Shown here: in pieces, positions 25,724 to 34,126 of the stretch
Numbering within the stretch: position 1 is the stretch's first letter
How the letters are laid out: each line of letters starts with the position of its first letter
Source of the DNA: Novosphingobium sp. Chol11
GTDB taxonomy: Bacteria; Pseudomonadota; Alphaproteobacteria; Sphingomonadales; Sphingomonadaceae
DNA length: 34,190 nucleotides
Reading direction: 5' to 3'
Assembly: GCA_945906105.1 (NCBI GenBank)
Contig: CAMDQO010000004.1
Location: 1 to 34,190, forward strand
The notes under the pieces: generated by a model
What the model was told of the DNA's origin: nothing
Databases searched by the model: none
The model's input: the letters and a program-made list of their open reading frames with translations, nothing else
Translations under genes and position numbers: made by a program

Positions 25724-26566
25724 CTATTTTGCGCGGAGATATTGCTGCCCGACTGTGATCCCGTCCTTATCGCCCGAAGCCAGTGGTTCGCGCCGCCCTT
25801 TGCTAGCAGAGGCAATCAACTGATCCTGCGCGGTATCGGAAATCCGTTCCCAGCCTTCGCGGCTCAAGCGTTCAAGCGGGCGATAGCGCACTTTGTATTG
25901 CATCCGCGCCGAACCTTCGACCCAATAGCCCAGATAGACATAAGGCAAGCCAGCATTAGCGGCACGGCGGATGTGATCGAGGATGATGAAATTGCCCAGC
26001 CCTTCGCGCGCGCCGTGCGACGGATCATAAAAGCTGTAAATCATCGACAGGCCATCACCCTGGCGGTCAGTCAGGCAGGCACCAACCAGACGACCGGGGG
26101 TGCCATCTTCGCGTCGTTCACGGTATTCAATGACAGTGGACGTAACCGGCGTATGTTCGACCATATCGGCGAAATCGGTTTCATCCATCGCCGCCATGCC
26201 GCCGCCGGGATGGCGGACGGAGAGATATTTGCGAAGCAGCTCATATTGTTCGGATGTGGACCATGGCCGGCATTCGGTGATGTCGAGGTCTGAATTAGCC
26301 TTGAGATTGCGGCGCTGGGTGGCGGAAGGCCGGAATTCACCCGCCACCACACGCACCGAAATGCAGGCCGTGCAGTCAAGGCAGGATGGGCGATAGGCCA
26401 CCGTCTGGCTGCGGCGAAAGCCGATGCGGCCCAGCGCATCGTTGAGGGCATCGGCGTGCGGGCCTTTGAGTTCGGTAAACACCTTCCGCTCACTCCTGCC
26501 CGGAATATAGGGACAGGGCGACGGACTGGTGACGAAGAAGCGTGGAAAGCGAACTGGTGCAGTCAC
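25724..26566 (-). CDS. bpt: Aspartate/glutamate leucyltransferase (Bpt)
   Basis: A 280-residue aminoacyl-tRNA protein transferase that attaches leucine to N-terminal Asp or Glu, marking proteins for the ClpS-ClpAP N-degron pathway. The N-terminal [15 protein letters not shown] and the cysteine block [16 protein letters not shown] are the signature of the ATE/Bpt N domain. The C domain has [26 protein letters not shown] and [22 protein letters not shown]. The length is normal for the bacterial Bpt form. clpS and clpA are not in the window. A gap of about 154 bases separates it from the glycosyltransferase. Confidence 0.93.
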   Translation of the reverse strand: MTAPVRFPRFFVTSPSPCPYIPGRSERKVFTELKGPHADALNDALGRIGFRRSQTVAYRPSCLDCTACISVRVVAGEFRPSATQRRNLKANSDLDITECRPWSTSEQYELLRKYLSVRHPGGGMAAMDETDFADMVEHTPVTSTVIEYRERREDGTPGRLVGACLTDRQGDGLSMIYSFYDPSHGAREGLGNFIILDHIRRAANAGLPYVYLGYWVEGSARMQYKVRYRPLERLSREGWERISDTAQDQLIASASKGRREPLASGDKDGITVGQQYLRAK

Positions 26567-26602
26567 GGGCCGCTTCTATCCTCTGCTTCGTCCCGGGCGG
26601 CC

Positions 26603-26678
26603 ATCGCACGGGTTGTTGCAGTGGTTATGCCCGCTGCAACCCGCCGGTAAAAGTCCTTTAACCACGAATCATGGTTAA
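26603..26678. other. Two small inverted repeats between ilvA and bpt
   Basis: In the 183-base gap, GGGTTG...CAACCC (imperfect, about 26609-26642) is followed by the perfect TTAACCA-N7-TGGTTAA (26658-26678), whose loop contains a GAATC (GANTC) site. Neither has a T-run, so they are not standard terminators. The second could be a protein-binding site for bpt control. Confidence 0.35.
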
Positions 26679-26749
26679 GCAGATATTATTTTGCACAAGG
26701 CGACGGTCAGGCGCAGCAATCTGCCCCAAAAGCAAACAATCAGGTGCGT

Positions 26750-27997
26750 TCAGTTTATCTCTACCTGGCTGACCTGATAGCCCTTGGCGCGCAGCACGGC
26801 GACCAACCCATCCAGTTGATCCTTGTCACGCGCTTCGCATTCGATGTCGGTGATCAGTCCCTTCGCAGGCAGATGGGTGAAGATGCGTTGATGCCAGATC
26901 TCGATGATGTTGACATTGTGCGCATCGAACTCCTTCATCACCTTGAACAGCGCGCCGGGGCGGTCCTGCAAGGTCAGGCGAAGCCGCGCCAGACGGCCCG
27001 AACGGGCGAGATCGCGCAGCAGCACATTAGCAAGCAGGCGCGTGTCGATATTGCCCCCCGACAGCACGATGCCAACTTTGCGGCCAGCGAAAATCTCGGG
27101 ATTGCCGAGCACAGCAGCGAGACCAGCTGCGCCAGCGCCTTCAACCACGGTCTTTTCAATCTGCACCAGCAGCGCCAGCGCGGTCTCCATCGCCGATTCG
27201 CTGACCAGAACGAAATCATCGAGCAGGCCTTCAAGCACCTTTGAGGTGAACTTGCCCGGCTCGAACACCGCGATGCCCTCGGCCAGCGTATCACCGCCAC
27301 AGGGATACTGTGTGCCCTTCAGACGGTTGTACATCGAAGGGAACAGCTCTGCCTCAACACCGATCAGGCCGATGTCCGGTTTGATCGCGCGCGCGGCCGT
27401 GCCCATACCGGATGCCAGCCCGCCGCCGCCGACGGGTATCGCCAGCATATCAAGCTCTGGCACATCCTCTAGCATTTCGAGCGCCACCGTCCCCTGCCCT
27501 GCAGCCACGTGCGGATCATCGAAGGGGTGAACAAAAGCAAGGCTCAGCTCAGCCTCAAGGCGGCGGGCATGGGCATAGGCTTCGTCGAAGGTCTCACCTT
27601 CCAGCACCACCGTGCCGCCAACGCTCTCGGTCTGCATCACCTTCACTGTCGGCGTGGTGCGCGGCATGACGATGGTAACAGGCAGACCAAGCCGAGTGCC
27701 GTGATAGGAAAGCCCTTGCGCATGGTTGCCTGCGGACGCCGCAATCACGCCGCGTGATTTTTGCTCATCGGTCAGCTGAAGCAACGCATTGAGCGCGCCG
27801 CGCTCTTTGTAAGCGGCGGTGAACTGGAGATTTTCAAACTTCAGCCAGATCTCGGCACCGGCAATCGCGCTCAGCGTTTTGGAATGGATCGTCGGCGTGC
27901 GCACCACCGATCCCGAAATTCGTTCCGCCGCCGCGCGAACATCGGCGATGGTAAGCAGCGCTGCGGCTGCGGCTTTCTGGTTTGCGTTGGGTTCCAT
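26750..27997 (-). CDS. ilvA: Threonine ammonia-lyase with ACT domain
   Basis: A PLP enzyme that deaminates L-threonine to 2-oxobutanoate, the first step to isoleucine. At 415 residues it has one regulatory ACT domain (about residues 340-415, LTLQDRPGALFKVMKEFDAHNVNIIEI) rather than the two of E. coli IlvA, so it resembles the TdcB/IlvA-short type. The PLP lysine is Lys64 in QFTAAYKERGALN. The phosphate loop is GGGGLASGMG, and SAGNHAQGLSYHG is the conserved SAGNHAQG block. ATG 27997 begins MEPNANQKAAAA. Because of the short ACT form, a biosynthetic or catabolic role is open. Confidence 0.93.
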   Translation of the reverse strand: MEPNANQKAAAAALLTIADVRAAAERISGSVVRTPTIHSKTLSAIAGAEIWLKFENLQFTAAYKERGALNALLQLTDEQKSRGVIAASAGNHAQGLSYHGTRLGLPVTIVMPRTTPTVKVMQTESVGGTVVLEGETFDEAYAHARRLEAELSLAFVHPFDDPHVAAGQGTVALEMLEDVPELDMLAIPVGGGGLASGMGTAARAIKPDIGLIGVEAELFPSMYNRLKGTQYPCGGDTLAEGIAVFEPGKFTSKVLEGLLDDFVLVSESAMETALALLVQIEKTVVEGAGAAGLAAVLGNPEIFAGRKVGIVLSGGNIDTRLLANVLLRDLARSGRLARLRLTLQDRPGALFKVMKEFDAHNVNIIEIWHQRIFTHLPAKGLITDIECEARDKDQLDGLVAVLRAKGYQVSQVEIN

Positions 27998-28038
27998 GGT
28001 CTGCGCGCCCTAAAGGAAAGCGCCGGGATTGAAAACCG

Positions 28039-28419
28039 CTATCGGGATGGACTTGTTTGCCGCCTGCGCGCGATCAGGGCGATCACGCCGGTCATGACCA
28101 TCACCGCCAGCGTATCGGCCACCCAGTCGCGAATGTCGCAATCGCGATGGAGCGCCGGAATCGACTGCGCCACCTCGATCATCGCGCCCAGAAATGAAAG
28201 ACGCTCCACCACCAGCCAGCGGCGCGCGCGCGGATATGCCAGTGCCGCAAGCAGCGCCAAAGTTGCGAAGGCAAGGATGTGATTGATCTTGTCGCCAAAG
28301 CGGTCAGACGGCATCTCGGGCGGCTTGGGCAGCAGCGCCATAACAACAGCGAACAGTAGAGCTGCCCAGAAGGCGAGCAAAGCAAAACGGCGGATACGAT
28401 CAGAAAGTAGCATAGCCAT
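28039..28419 (-). CDS. VanZ-like small membrane protein
   Basis: A 126-residue protein with about three or four hydrophobic segments. The phrase DKINHILAFATLALLAALAYP followed by GAMIEVAQSIPALHRDCDIRDWVADTLAV is the core of the VanZ-like family (D-x-H..FA..; E..Q......R..D..D...N/DT.G/A). Members sit in the inner membrane and their function is mostly unknown; they are not necessarily linked to vancomycin. ATG 28419 is chosen because the frame upstream is low-quality coding. It ends 42 bases upstream of ilvA and could be co-transcribed with it. It is divergent from the dehydrogenase. Confidence 0.8.
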   Translation of the reverse strand: MAMLLSDRIRRFALLAFWAALLFAVVMALLPKPPEMPSDRFGDKINHILAFATLALLAALAYPRARRWLVVERLSFLGAMIEVAQSIPALHRDCDIRDWVADTLAVMVMTGVIALIARRRQTSPSR

Positions 28420-28475
28420 GCCATTGAGCGATACCGGGGGCTGGCGCGCAGCGCAATTGCGGCTAAACAAATGCC

Positions 28476-29375
28476 ATGACTGAATCCCGCAATGTCTCCT
28501 TCCTTGGCCTTGGCGTGATGGGCGCGCCCATTGCCCGCCACCTTGCCAAGGCTGGCCACAAGCTGACCCTCTACAACCGCTCCCCCGAACGCCGGGATCG
28601 CTGGCTGGAGGAAAATTCCGCACTATCGGTTCGCGTCGCCGCTACACCTGCCGAGGCCGCCGAAGACGCTGACGTGGTGCTGACCTGCGTTGGTAATGAC
28701 GATGATCTGGCCGATGTCGTGCTTGGCCCTGGCGGCGTGTTCACAACCCTCAAAAAGGGCGGCCTGTTCATCGATCACACCACAGCATCGGCGCGCATTG
28801 CCCGCCAGATCGCAGTGGAAGCGCGGGATCTGCAGGTGCTCTGCGTCGACGCGCCGATGACCGGCAGCCAGATCGGTGCAGAAAACGGCACCCTCACTCT
28901 TATGTGCGGCGGCCGGGCAGATGCCATCGCTGCGGCCATGCCGATCTTCGCAGCCTATACCAGCCGGGTCGTGCATATTGGCAAGCCGGGAGCTGGGCAG
29001 CTAGCCAAAATGGCCAACCAGATCTGCATTGCCGGAATTGTTTCCGGCCTGTCAGAGGCCATGCGTTTTGCCCAGGCCAGTCATCTCGATACTGATAAGG
29101 TCTATGAGGCAATCTCTGGCGGCGCAGCGCAAAGCTGGCAAATGGATAATCGCTGGAAGACCATGGCCGAAGACAGCTTTGACTTCGGCTTTGCGGTGGA
29201 CTGGATGCGCAAGGATCTGGGCCTCGCCATGGATGAAGGGCGCGGGCTGGGTGTTTCCTTGCCGATCACCGCGCTGGTCAATCAGTTCTACGCCGAGGTG
29301 CAGGCCATGGGCGGCGGCAGGATGGATACCTCTGCACTGGTCCGGCGCTTGCCCAATCCGGCGAAAAAGAAATGA
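28476..29375 (+). CDS. Beta-hydroxyacid dehydrogenase (3-hydroxyisobutyrate dehydrogenase/GlxR family)
   Basis: A 299-residue NAD(P)-dependent oxidoreductase. The Rossmann motif is FLGLGVMGAPIARHLAKAGH, with YNRSPER after it suggesting NADPH use (Asn-Arg-Ser loop). DAPMTGSQIGAENGTLTLMCGG is the substrate loop, and GKPGAGQLAKMANQ contains the catalytic lysine. The acting substrate could be 3-hydroxyisobutyrate, tartronate semialdehyde or a related short acid; the sequence alone does not settle it. The start ATG is 56 bases from the divergent VanZ-like gene. The stop overlaps the amidohydrolase start (ATGA). Confidence 0.9.
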   Translation: MTESRNVSFLGLGVMGAPIARHLAKAGHKLTLYNRSPERRDRWLEENSALSVRVAATPAEAAEDADVVLTCVGNDDDLADVVLGPGGVFTTLKKGGLFIDHTTASARIARQIAVEARDLQVLCVDAPMTGSQIGAENGTLTLMCGGRADAIAAAMPIFAAYTSRVVHIGKPGAGQLAKMANQICIAGIVSGLSEAMRFAQASHLDTDKVYEAISGGAAQSWQMDNRWKTMAEDSFDFGFAVDWMRKDLGLAMDEGRGLGVSLPITALVNQFYAEVQAMGGGRMDTSALVRRLPNPAKKK

Positions 29376-31066
29376 GGCACCTGTCGCTTGCCCTGGCGCT
29401 GGTCTGTGCTTGTGCCACTCCCGCCGCCGCCGATACGCTGATCGACAATGTCGATGGTTTCACGCTTGATGAAAATGGCGCGGTCGAGCGGCTTACCGGG
29501 CTGGTTATCGGCCGCGATGGCCGCGTGGCGCAAGTGCTTCACCGAGGGGACAAGCGCCCGGCGCGGCCTGAATATTTCGTCGATGGCAAAGGCCGGGTGA
29601 TGATGCCGGGGCTGATCGATGCCCACGCCCATATCATCAGCCTTGGCTTCGCCGCCCTCACCCTCGACCTTTCTGACACCAGATCACTGGCAGAAGCTCA
29701 GTCGAAGATCGCCGCCTATGCCGCCGCTCATCCTGAACGTCCATGGATCATCGGGCGCGGCTGGAATCAGGAACTCTGGGGTCTTGGCCGTTTTCCCACC
29801 GCCGCCGATCTTGATACTGTGGTCAAGGACAAACCTGTCTGGCTGGAGCGCGTTGATGGCCATGCGGGCTGGGCCAATTCCGCCGCGCTTGCTGCCGCTG
29901 GCGTAACCGCCGCTAGCAAAGATCCAGCTGGTGGGCGCATTGAGCGGATTGCCGCTTCGACCAAACCGGCTGGCGTATTGGTTGATACCGCAACCTCTCT
30001 GATTGAGCGCACGGTACCCCAACCGCGTCCAGCTGACCGCGATCTGGCCCTCGCTACTTCTCAGGCCATCCTCCTGAAAAATGGTATCACGGCTGCGGCT
30101 GACATGGGCACGACAATCGAGGATTGGCAGGCGTTTCGCCGCGCTGGGGATGCCGGTTCTCTGAACATCCGCATCATGTCCTATGCTGCCGGGACGGATG
30201 CCATGACGCTGATCGGCGGATCGCAGCCCGGTCCCTGGCTTTACGACGATCGCCTCCATCTTAACGGCGTAAAGCTCGTCCTGGACGGCGCACTGGGATC
30301 GCGTGGGGCCGCATTGAAAGCACCCTATGCCGATATGCCGGCCAACAAAGGGCTCAACATGCTCACCCCGGCGCAGCTGCGCAATCTGATGAGCCATGCA
30401 GCCATGGACAGGTTTCAGGTGGCCATCCATGCCATCGGTGATGCGGCAAATGCTTCCGTTCTTGATGCAATTGCCGAGCTTGCAGAGACCTACAAGGGTG
30501 ACCGGCGCTGGCGCATAGAGCATGCCCAGATCGTCGATCCGGCAGATATCCCGCGGTTTGGAAAATTTGGCGTGATTGCTTCGATGCAGCCGGTTCATCA
30601 GACTTCGGATCGTCTGATGGCCGAAGCACGGCTTGGGCTAAACCGGCCTGGATCTAACAGACTGGACGGGGCTTATGCCTGGAAATCCATTGCTGCCACC
30701 GGTGCGAAGCTGGCTTTCGGCTCTGATGCGCCGGTCGAAGCGCCTGACCCTTTTGCCGGTCTGGCCGCAGCGATCTCGCGGCAGGGGCCAGATAACCAGC
30801 CGTTCGGGGGCTGGCAGGCTCAGGAGCGCGTTACCCGTGAGGTAGCGCTGGCTGGTTATACCACCGGCGCAGCCTGGGCTGGCCTTGCCGAAAAGCGGTT
30901 TGGCCGCCTGGCACCGGGCCTGCGCGCAGACTTCCTGTTCGTTGACCGCGACCCCTTGCTGGCCAGCGCCGGCGATCTCAGGGGGACCAAGGTGCTCGAA
31001 ACCTGGCTCGGAGGGCAAAAGGTCTGGTCCTCGTCACAAGCACCGCCAGTGCAATCCAACCGGTGA
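29372..31066 (+). CDS. Secreted YtcJ-like amidohydrolase
   Basis: A 564-residue metal-dependent hydrolase of the amidohydrolase superfamily (YtcJ group), exported by the signal peptide MRHLSLALALVCACATPAAA (cleaved before DTLID). Metal-binding motifs appear in order: GLIDAHAHI, a histidine in VAIHAIGDAA, a histidine in RIEHAQIV, and Asp in FGSDAPV. The C-terminal FLFVDRDPL closes the small beta domain. The substrate is unknown; an amide or ester bond is likely. The ATGA overlap with the dehydrogenase implies coupled expression. Confidence 0.9.
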   Translation: MRHLSLALALVCACATPAAADTLIDNVDGFTLDENGAVERLTGLVIGRDGRVAQVLHRGDKRPARPEYFVDGKGRVMMPGLIDAHAHIISLGFAALTLDLSDTRSLAEAQSKIAAYAAAHPERPWIIGRGWNQELWGLGRFPTAADLDTVVKDKPVWLERVDGHAGWANSAALAAAGVTAASKDPAGGRIERIAASTKPAGVLVDTATSLIERTVPQPRPADRDLALATSQAILLKNGITAAADMGTTIEDWQAFRRAGDAGSLNIRIMSYAAGTDAMTLIGGSQPGPWLYDDRLHLNGVKLVLDGALGSRGAALKAPYADMPANKGLNMLTPAQLRNLMSHAAMDRFQVAIHAIGDAANASVLDAIAELAETYKGDRRWRIEHAQIVDPADIPRFGKFGVIASMQPVHQTSDRLMAEARLGLNRPGSNRLDGAYAWKSIAATGAKLAFGSDAPVEAPDPFAGLAAAISRQGPDNQPFGGWQAQERVTREVALAGYTTGAAWAGLAEKRFGRLAPGLRADFLFVDRDPLLASAGDLRGTKVLETWLGGQKVWSSSQAPPVQSNR

Positions 31067-31352
31067 TCTGCAGCTAAATCTATGGTTTACTTGTGTTTGA
31101 ATTTATCTTGTAACCTCTTCTTAACAACGTTCACCTAGACGCCCAAACGGAACGCTTCACCGGAAATGGGTTAATTTTAGTATTGCGCGAATCGCTACCT
31201 TGGTTAAATGGTTGATCGTCAATGGCATGCCATGACATAAAGATTGTGGCTCTTCGGGGGCCTTCAGGGTGACGAGCTCACGTAAGTTAATGCTTGTAGG
31301 CCAATCGCACTTGGATTAAGTGCTTGGTGAAGAGCTCAAAAGGAGACACTCG
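31067..31352 (+). promoter_or_regulatory. 286-base upstream region of the small membrane peptide gene
   Basis: The region is richer in A/T than the genes around it. It contains GGAAC (31149-31153) and GTT (31170-31172), 16 bases apart, close to the general-stress (EcfG) promoter form GGAAC-N16/17-CGTT. It also holds a perfect 12-base palindrome ATGGCATGCCAT (31222-31233) and a GCACTT/AAGTGC hairpin (31307-31323). If transcription starts near 31180, the RNA leader is about 170 bases. The stress-promoter call is tentative because spacing is one base short. Confidence 0.3.
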
Positions 31353-31580
31353 ATGAAGTTTTGTAATATGGTTGCTGCAGCTGCAGCGCTGACACTTTCG
31401 ACGACCACTGCCTTCGCACAGGCAGTCAATGGTGAACTCAGCCGCGTGGCTGCTCCTGCTGCTGATGCCAATCAGTTCGGTGGCGATTCAACCATGCTGC
31501 TCATCCTCGCCGTTCTGCTGATCGGTGCTGGTATCGTGCTGCTGGCCGGCAACAACAGCGACACACCGTCGAGCCCGTAA
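31353..31580 (+). CDS. Small membrane or secreted peptide of unknown function
   Basis: A 75-residue protein with a signal peptide (KFCNMVAAAAALTLSTTTAFA, likely cleaved after Ala22) and then a short linker and one hydrophobic helix (residues 48-65, MLLILAVLLIGAGIVLLA). It finishes with a polar tail, GNNSDTPSSP. AAGGAG lies eight bases before the ATG, and a strong terminator follows the stop, so it is a real stand-alone gene. Similar short proteins with the same layout occur in sphingomonads, to my memory; I know no function. Confidence 0.75.
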   Translation: MKFCNMVAAAAALTLSTTTAFAQAVNGELSRVAAPAADANQFGGDSTMLLILAVLLIGAGIVLLAGNNSDTPSSP

Positions 31581-31610
31581 GCTCTGGTCTGTTGATCTGA
31601 ATTTCGAGAA

Positions 31611-31637
31611 AACGGGGCCAAATGGCTCCGTTTTTTT
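31611..31637 (+). terminator. Rho-independent terminator of the small peptide gene
   Basis: AACGGGGCC (31611-31619) pairs with GGCTCCGTT (31624-31632) around AAAT, and a run of seven T follows (31631-31637). It lies 31 bases after the stop. Confidence 0.9.
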
Positions 31638-31997
31638 GTGCGTCACGCATTCCAATGCGGGTTGGCCAATGCGGGTTGGCCAGTGCGGCGTGGCGTGATT
31701 ACAGCAAGATAACTTTACATCGAATCGTCATTGCGACCTTGGGCGGAAGTGAAGTCATATCAGGCTGTCCTACAGGACTGAAAATTGACATGATCAGCAG
31801 GTTCTTTGAAAGCCTGAAGATCAATTCGCTGCAGAAAGCGGACATGTGTCACCTTATTCGGGATAAAGTTCTGATATTGAGTGATAATATACCCGGACAG
31901 GGGTGACCGCGCCTGTCCGGTTCGAAAATGTGGAGATCTGAAGCAGGTTAATCGCAAAATGCTACAAGGAGTAGCGCTTCAGAATTCAGCTTGCCAA
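31638..31997. other. Low-GC gap with no convincing gene
   Basis: About 360 bases between the small-peptide terminator and tatC. Base composition is clearly less GC-rich than the neighbouring genes. It starts with a tandem repeat (31654-31695). A 9-bp stem-loop CCGGACAGG/CCTGTCCGG sits at 31893-31901/31912-31920 without a T-run. A 94-codon open frame covers 31622-31906, but it begins inside the terminator and lacks a ribosome binding site, so I do not call it. A small RNA, a gene remnant or a tatC mRNA 3' end are all possible. Confidence 0.5.
31654..31695 (+). repeat. Three-copy 14-base tandem repeat
   Basis: AATGCGGGTTGGCC occurs twice without change (31654-31667, 31668-31681), then once degenerate as AGTGCGGCGTGGCG (31682-31695). 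It lies right after a terminator. No function is known. Confidence 0.85.
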
Positions 31998-32810
31998 TCA
32001 GGCAACCGGCGGCGCAGTTTCATCGAGGGCACTGGGCGCAGGCCCATCCGCTTTCACGGCAACCACAAATTTGCGCTCACCAAACCACATAATAGCCAGC
32101 GAGCCTTCGAACAGCAGGTACATTGGCACCGCAAGCATCAACTGCGAGACAACATCGGGCGGAGTAATGACCGCTGCGATCGCGGTGATCCCGACAATCA
32201 CATAGCGCCTGGATTTTATCAGCTGCTGACGGGTGACAATGCCCGCCTTGTTGAGCAGCAGGAGAAGCACTGGCAGCAGGAAACAGAAGCCAAAGGCCAG
32301 AATGAACTGCATGACCAGCCCGAGGTAATCTTCGGAACTTGGCATGGCTTCGATCTTCAGCCCGTTCTGCGTCCCCTGAAAGCCCAGAAACCAGCGAAAA
32401 GCCGTGGGCATCACCACATAATAGGCAAGCGCCCCGCCGCCGGTGAACAGCACCGGTGTCGCCAGAATAAACGGCAGAAACGCGCGCTTTTCCTTGGCGT
32501 AAAGGCCTGGTGCAACAAACGCCCAGAGCTGATTGGCGATGATGGGAAAGCTGATGAAAAATCCAGCAAATACCGCCACCTTCATTTCAACGAAGAACTG
32601 GCCATAAAGCTTGGTGAAAATCAGCCGCGATTGCCCGGCCTCAAGCAGCGGTTGCACCAGAAAGCCCAGTATCTCGCGCGCGAAATAGAGGCAGCCGATG
32701 AAAGCGATCACCAGCGCCAGAATGCAGCGCATCAACCGTGCTCGCAATTCGGTCAGGTGATCGAGCAGAGGCGCCTGAGTTTCATCAATTTCGGGAATTT
32801 TGAACGCCAT
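31998..32810 (-). CDS. tatC: Twin-arginine translocase subunit TatC
   Basis: The 270-residue inner-membrane receptor for twin-arginine signal peptides. The N-terminal DHLTELRARLMRCILALV contains the conserved signal-binding block (HLxELRxR). The following helices with the periplasmic FTKLYGQFFVEMKVAVFAG, NQLWAFVAPGLYAKEKR and ITAIAAVITPPDVVSQLMLAVP are all TatC signatures. ATG 32810 is chosen: the tatB stop ends one base before it, so they are coupled. A longer frame upstream reads into tatB and is not used. The C-terminal 20 residues are Ala/Pro rich. Forms the last gene of the tat operon. Confidence 0.97.
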   Translation of the reverse strand: MAFKIPEIDETQAPLLDHLTELRARLMRCILALVIAFIGCLYFAREILGFLVQPLLEAGQSRLIFTKLYGQFFVEMKVAVFAGFFISFPIIANQLWAFVAPGLYAKEKRAFLPFILATPVLFTGGGALAYYVVMPTAFRWFLGFQGTQNGLKIEAMPSSEDYLGLVMQFILAFGFCFLLPVLLLLLNKAGIVTRQQLIKSRRYVIVGITAIAAVITPPDVVSQLMLAVPMYLLFEGSLAIMWFGERKFVVAVKADGPAPSALDETAPPVA

Positions 32811-32811
32811 A

Positions 32812-33168
32812 TCAGTCCGCCTTGCCCGGCATTGCAAGGGGAAGCTCGGGCGCAGGCTCGGCAATCGCTAGCGACGATGACAGCCCCTGCGACGCTTCAG
32901 CGGCGGCTATGGCCTCTGCATCTGGGCCGGGATCAGGATGTGCAGCCATGATTGCGTCATTCTGTTCGCGCCACTTCTTCTCCATTTCCTCCAGCTCCGC
33001 CTCGCGGATCATGTTCTCGACGCCTGAGCGGAAATGGCCGGAAACGCGGCGAATCTTGCCCATCCAGCGACCCGCAGTCCGCAGCGCCATCGGCAAGTCC
33101 TTGGGACCGATCACCACGATCGCGACAATTGCGACCAGCAGCATCTCGTCAAAGCCAATGTCAAACAT
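32812..33168 (-). CDS. tatB: Twin-arginine translocase subunit TatB
   Basis: A 118-residue partner of TatC. The opening MFDIGFDEMLLVAIVAIVVIGPKDLP is the characteristic TatB membrane helix and hinge. An amphipathic helix follows (MALRTAGRWMGKIRRVSGHFRSGVENMIREAELEEMEKKWREQ). The remainder is a disordered acidic/Ala-Pro tail. It lies 23 bases after tatA in the operon and one base before tatC. Confidence 0.96.
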   Translation of the reverse strand: MFDIGFDEMLLVAIVAIVVIGPKDLPMALRTAGRWMGKIRRVSGHFRSGVENMIREAELEEMEKKWREQNDAIMAAHPDPGPDAEAIAAAEASQGLSSSLAIAEPAPELPLAMPGKAD

Positions 33169-33191
33169 GGTAATGCCCTTCCGGGCTTGAT

Positions 33192-33440
33192 TCAGGCGGT
33201 GCCGTTATCAGTTGGCTGCGCGGACTTCTCGGCAGAGGTTGGCGCTTCAGCAGGCGGTGGGGGAATTTGCGCGGCGGGCGGCGTCACCGGACGGTTGGTT
33301 GTTTCATCAGCCATGCCCTCTTTGAAGCTTTTGATACCTTTGCCAAAATCACCCATCATCTCTGAGATACGGCCGCGCCCGAACAGCACCAGCACCACGA
33401 TGGCGAGAATGACCAAGTGGGGAAGCGACAGACCCAACAT
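33192..33440 (-). CDS. tatA: Twin-arginine translocase subunit TatA
   Basis: An 82-residue pore-forming subunit. The helix [39 protein letters not shown] is the classic TatA transmembrane-hinge-amphipathic pattern. A Pro/Ala tail follows. ATG 33440 is chosen because CAGGAG lies seven bases upstream; the open frame continues further but the extra residues do not fit TatA. It heads the tatABC operon downstream of scpAB. Confidence 0.95.
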   Translation of the reverse strand: MLGLSLPHLVILAIVVLVLFGRGRISEMMGDFGKGIKSFKEGMADETTNRPVTPPAAQIPPPPAEAPTSAEKSAQPTDNGTA

Positions 33441-33508
33441 CGAATTACTCCTGAAAACAGCCATCACGGCATGGCATTGATCCACACTCTGCCCCGACGT
33501 GGACCTAT

Positions 33509-34126
33509 CTAAGCACTTTCATCCCCGCTTGCCAGTGCATCGGAGCGAATTTCGTCATCCTTCTCTACCGGAGACATCAGCGCGGCCAAAGTATCTTCCA
33601 CCGGATCGAGCAGCCCTGCGGCGCGGAGCTCGTCAATTCCCGGTAGATCCTTGCGGGTTGCCAGACCGAAGTGGGAGAGAAAATCGGGCGTTGTCGCGAA
33701 GATAACCGGCCTGCCAGGAACTTCACGCCGCCCAGCGACCCGCACCCAACCCGCTTCCAGCAGCACGTCGAGCGTGCCCTTGGCGGTCTGCACCCCGCGG
33801 ATTGCCTCGATTTCGGCGCGGCTGACGGGCTCGTGATAAGCGATGATCGCCAATGTTTCGGTCGCTGCGCGCGACAGCTTGCGCAGATCTTCACGCTCAC
33901 GGCGCAGCAGATGGGCGAGATCGGGGGCGGTCTGAAAGTGCCAGCGACCGCCGCGCTCGACCACTGCAACGCCCCTGCAAGCATAGTGCAAGGCCAGTGC
34001 TTGCAGCGCGCCTGTGACATCCGCCCCGCCAAGGTGAGCAGAAATGGCCTCGGCGCTCATCGGTGCCTCAGCGGCAAACAGCGTTGCTTCCACAGCACGG
34101 ACGAGATCATCGGGTGCCTCGCTCAC
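33509..34126 (-). CDS. scpB: Segregation and condensation protein B
   Basis: A 205-residue winged-helix subunit that pairs with ScpA and SMC to compact and segregate the chromosome. The start [27 protein letters not shown] is the typical first winged helix, and [25 protein letters not shown] the conserved second. [17 protein letters not shown] is the late conserved block. The GTG at 34126 overlaps the scpA stop by four bases, as most junctions in this window do, and has GGAAG eight bases upstream. ATG 34162 is an alternative and would overlap scpA by 40 bases. Confidence 0.93.
   Translation of the reverse strand: MSEAPDDLVRAVEATLFAAEAPMSAEAISAHLGGADVTGALQALALHYACRGVAVVERGGRWHFQTAPDLAHLLRREREDLRKLSRAATETLAIIAYHEPVSRAEIEAIRGVQTAKGTLDVLLEAGWVRVAGRREVPGRPVIFATTPDFLSHFGLATRKDLPGIDELRAAGLLDPVEDTLAALMSPVEKDDEIRSDALASGDESA

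Noticed and set aside
31622..31906. 94-codon open frame in the low-GC gap
   Set aside because: It starts inside a terminator hairpin, has no ribosome binding site and no recognisable similarity.
31881..32951. 356-codon open frame opposite tatC and tatB
   Set aside because: Antisense shadow of a well-identified operon; composition (Gln, His, Arg rich) is typical of such shadows.
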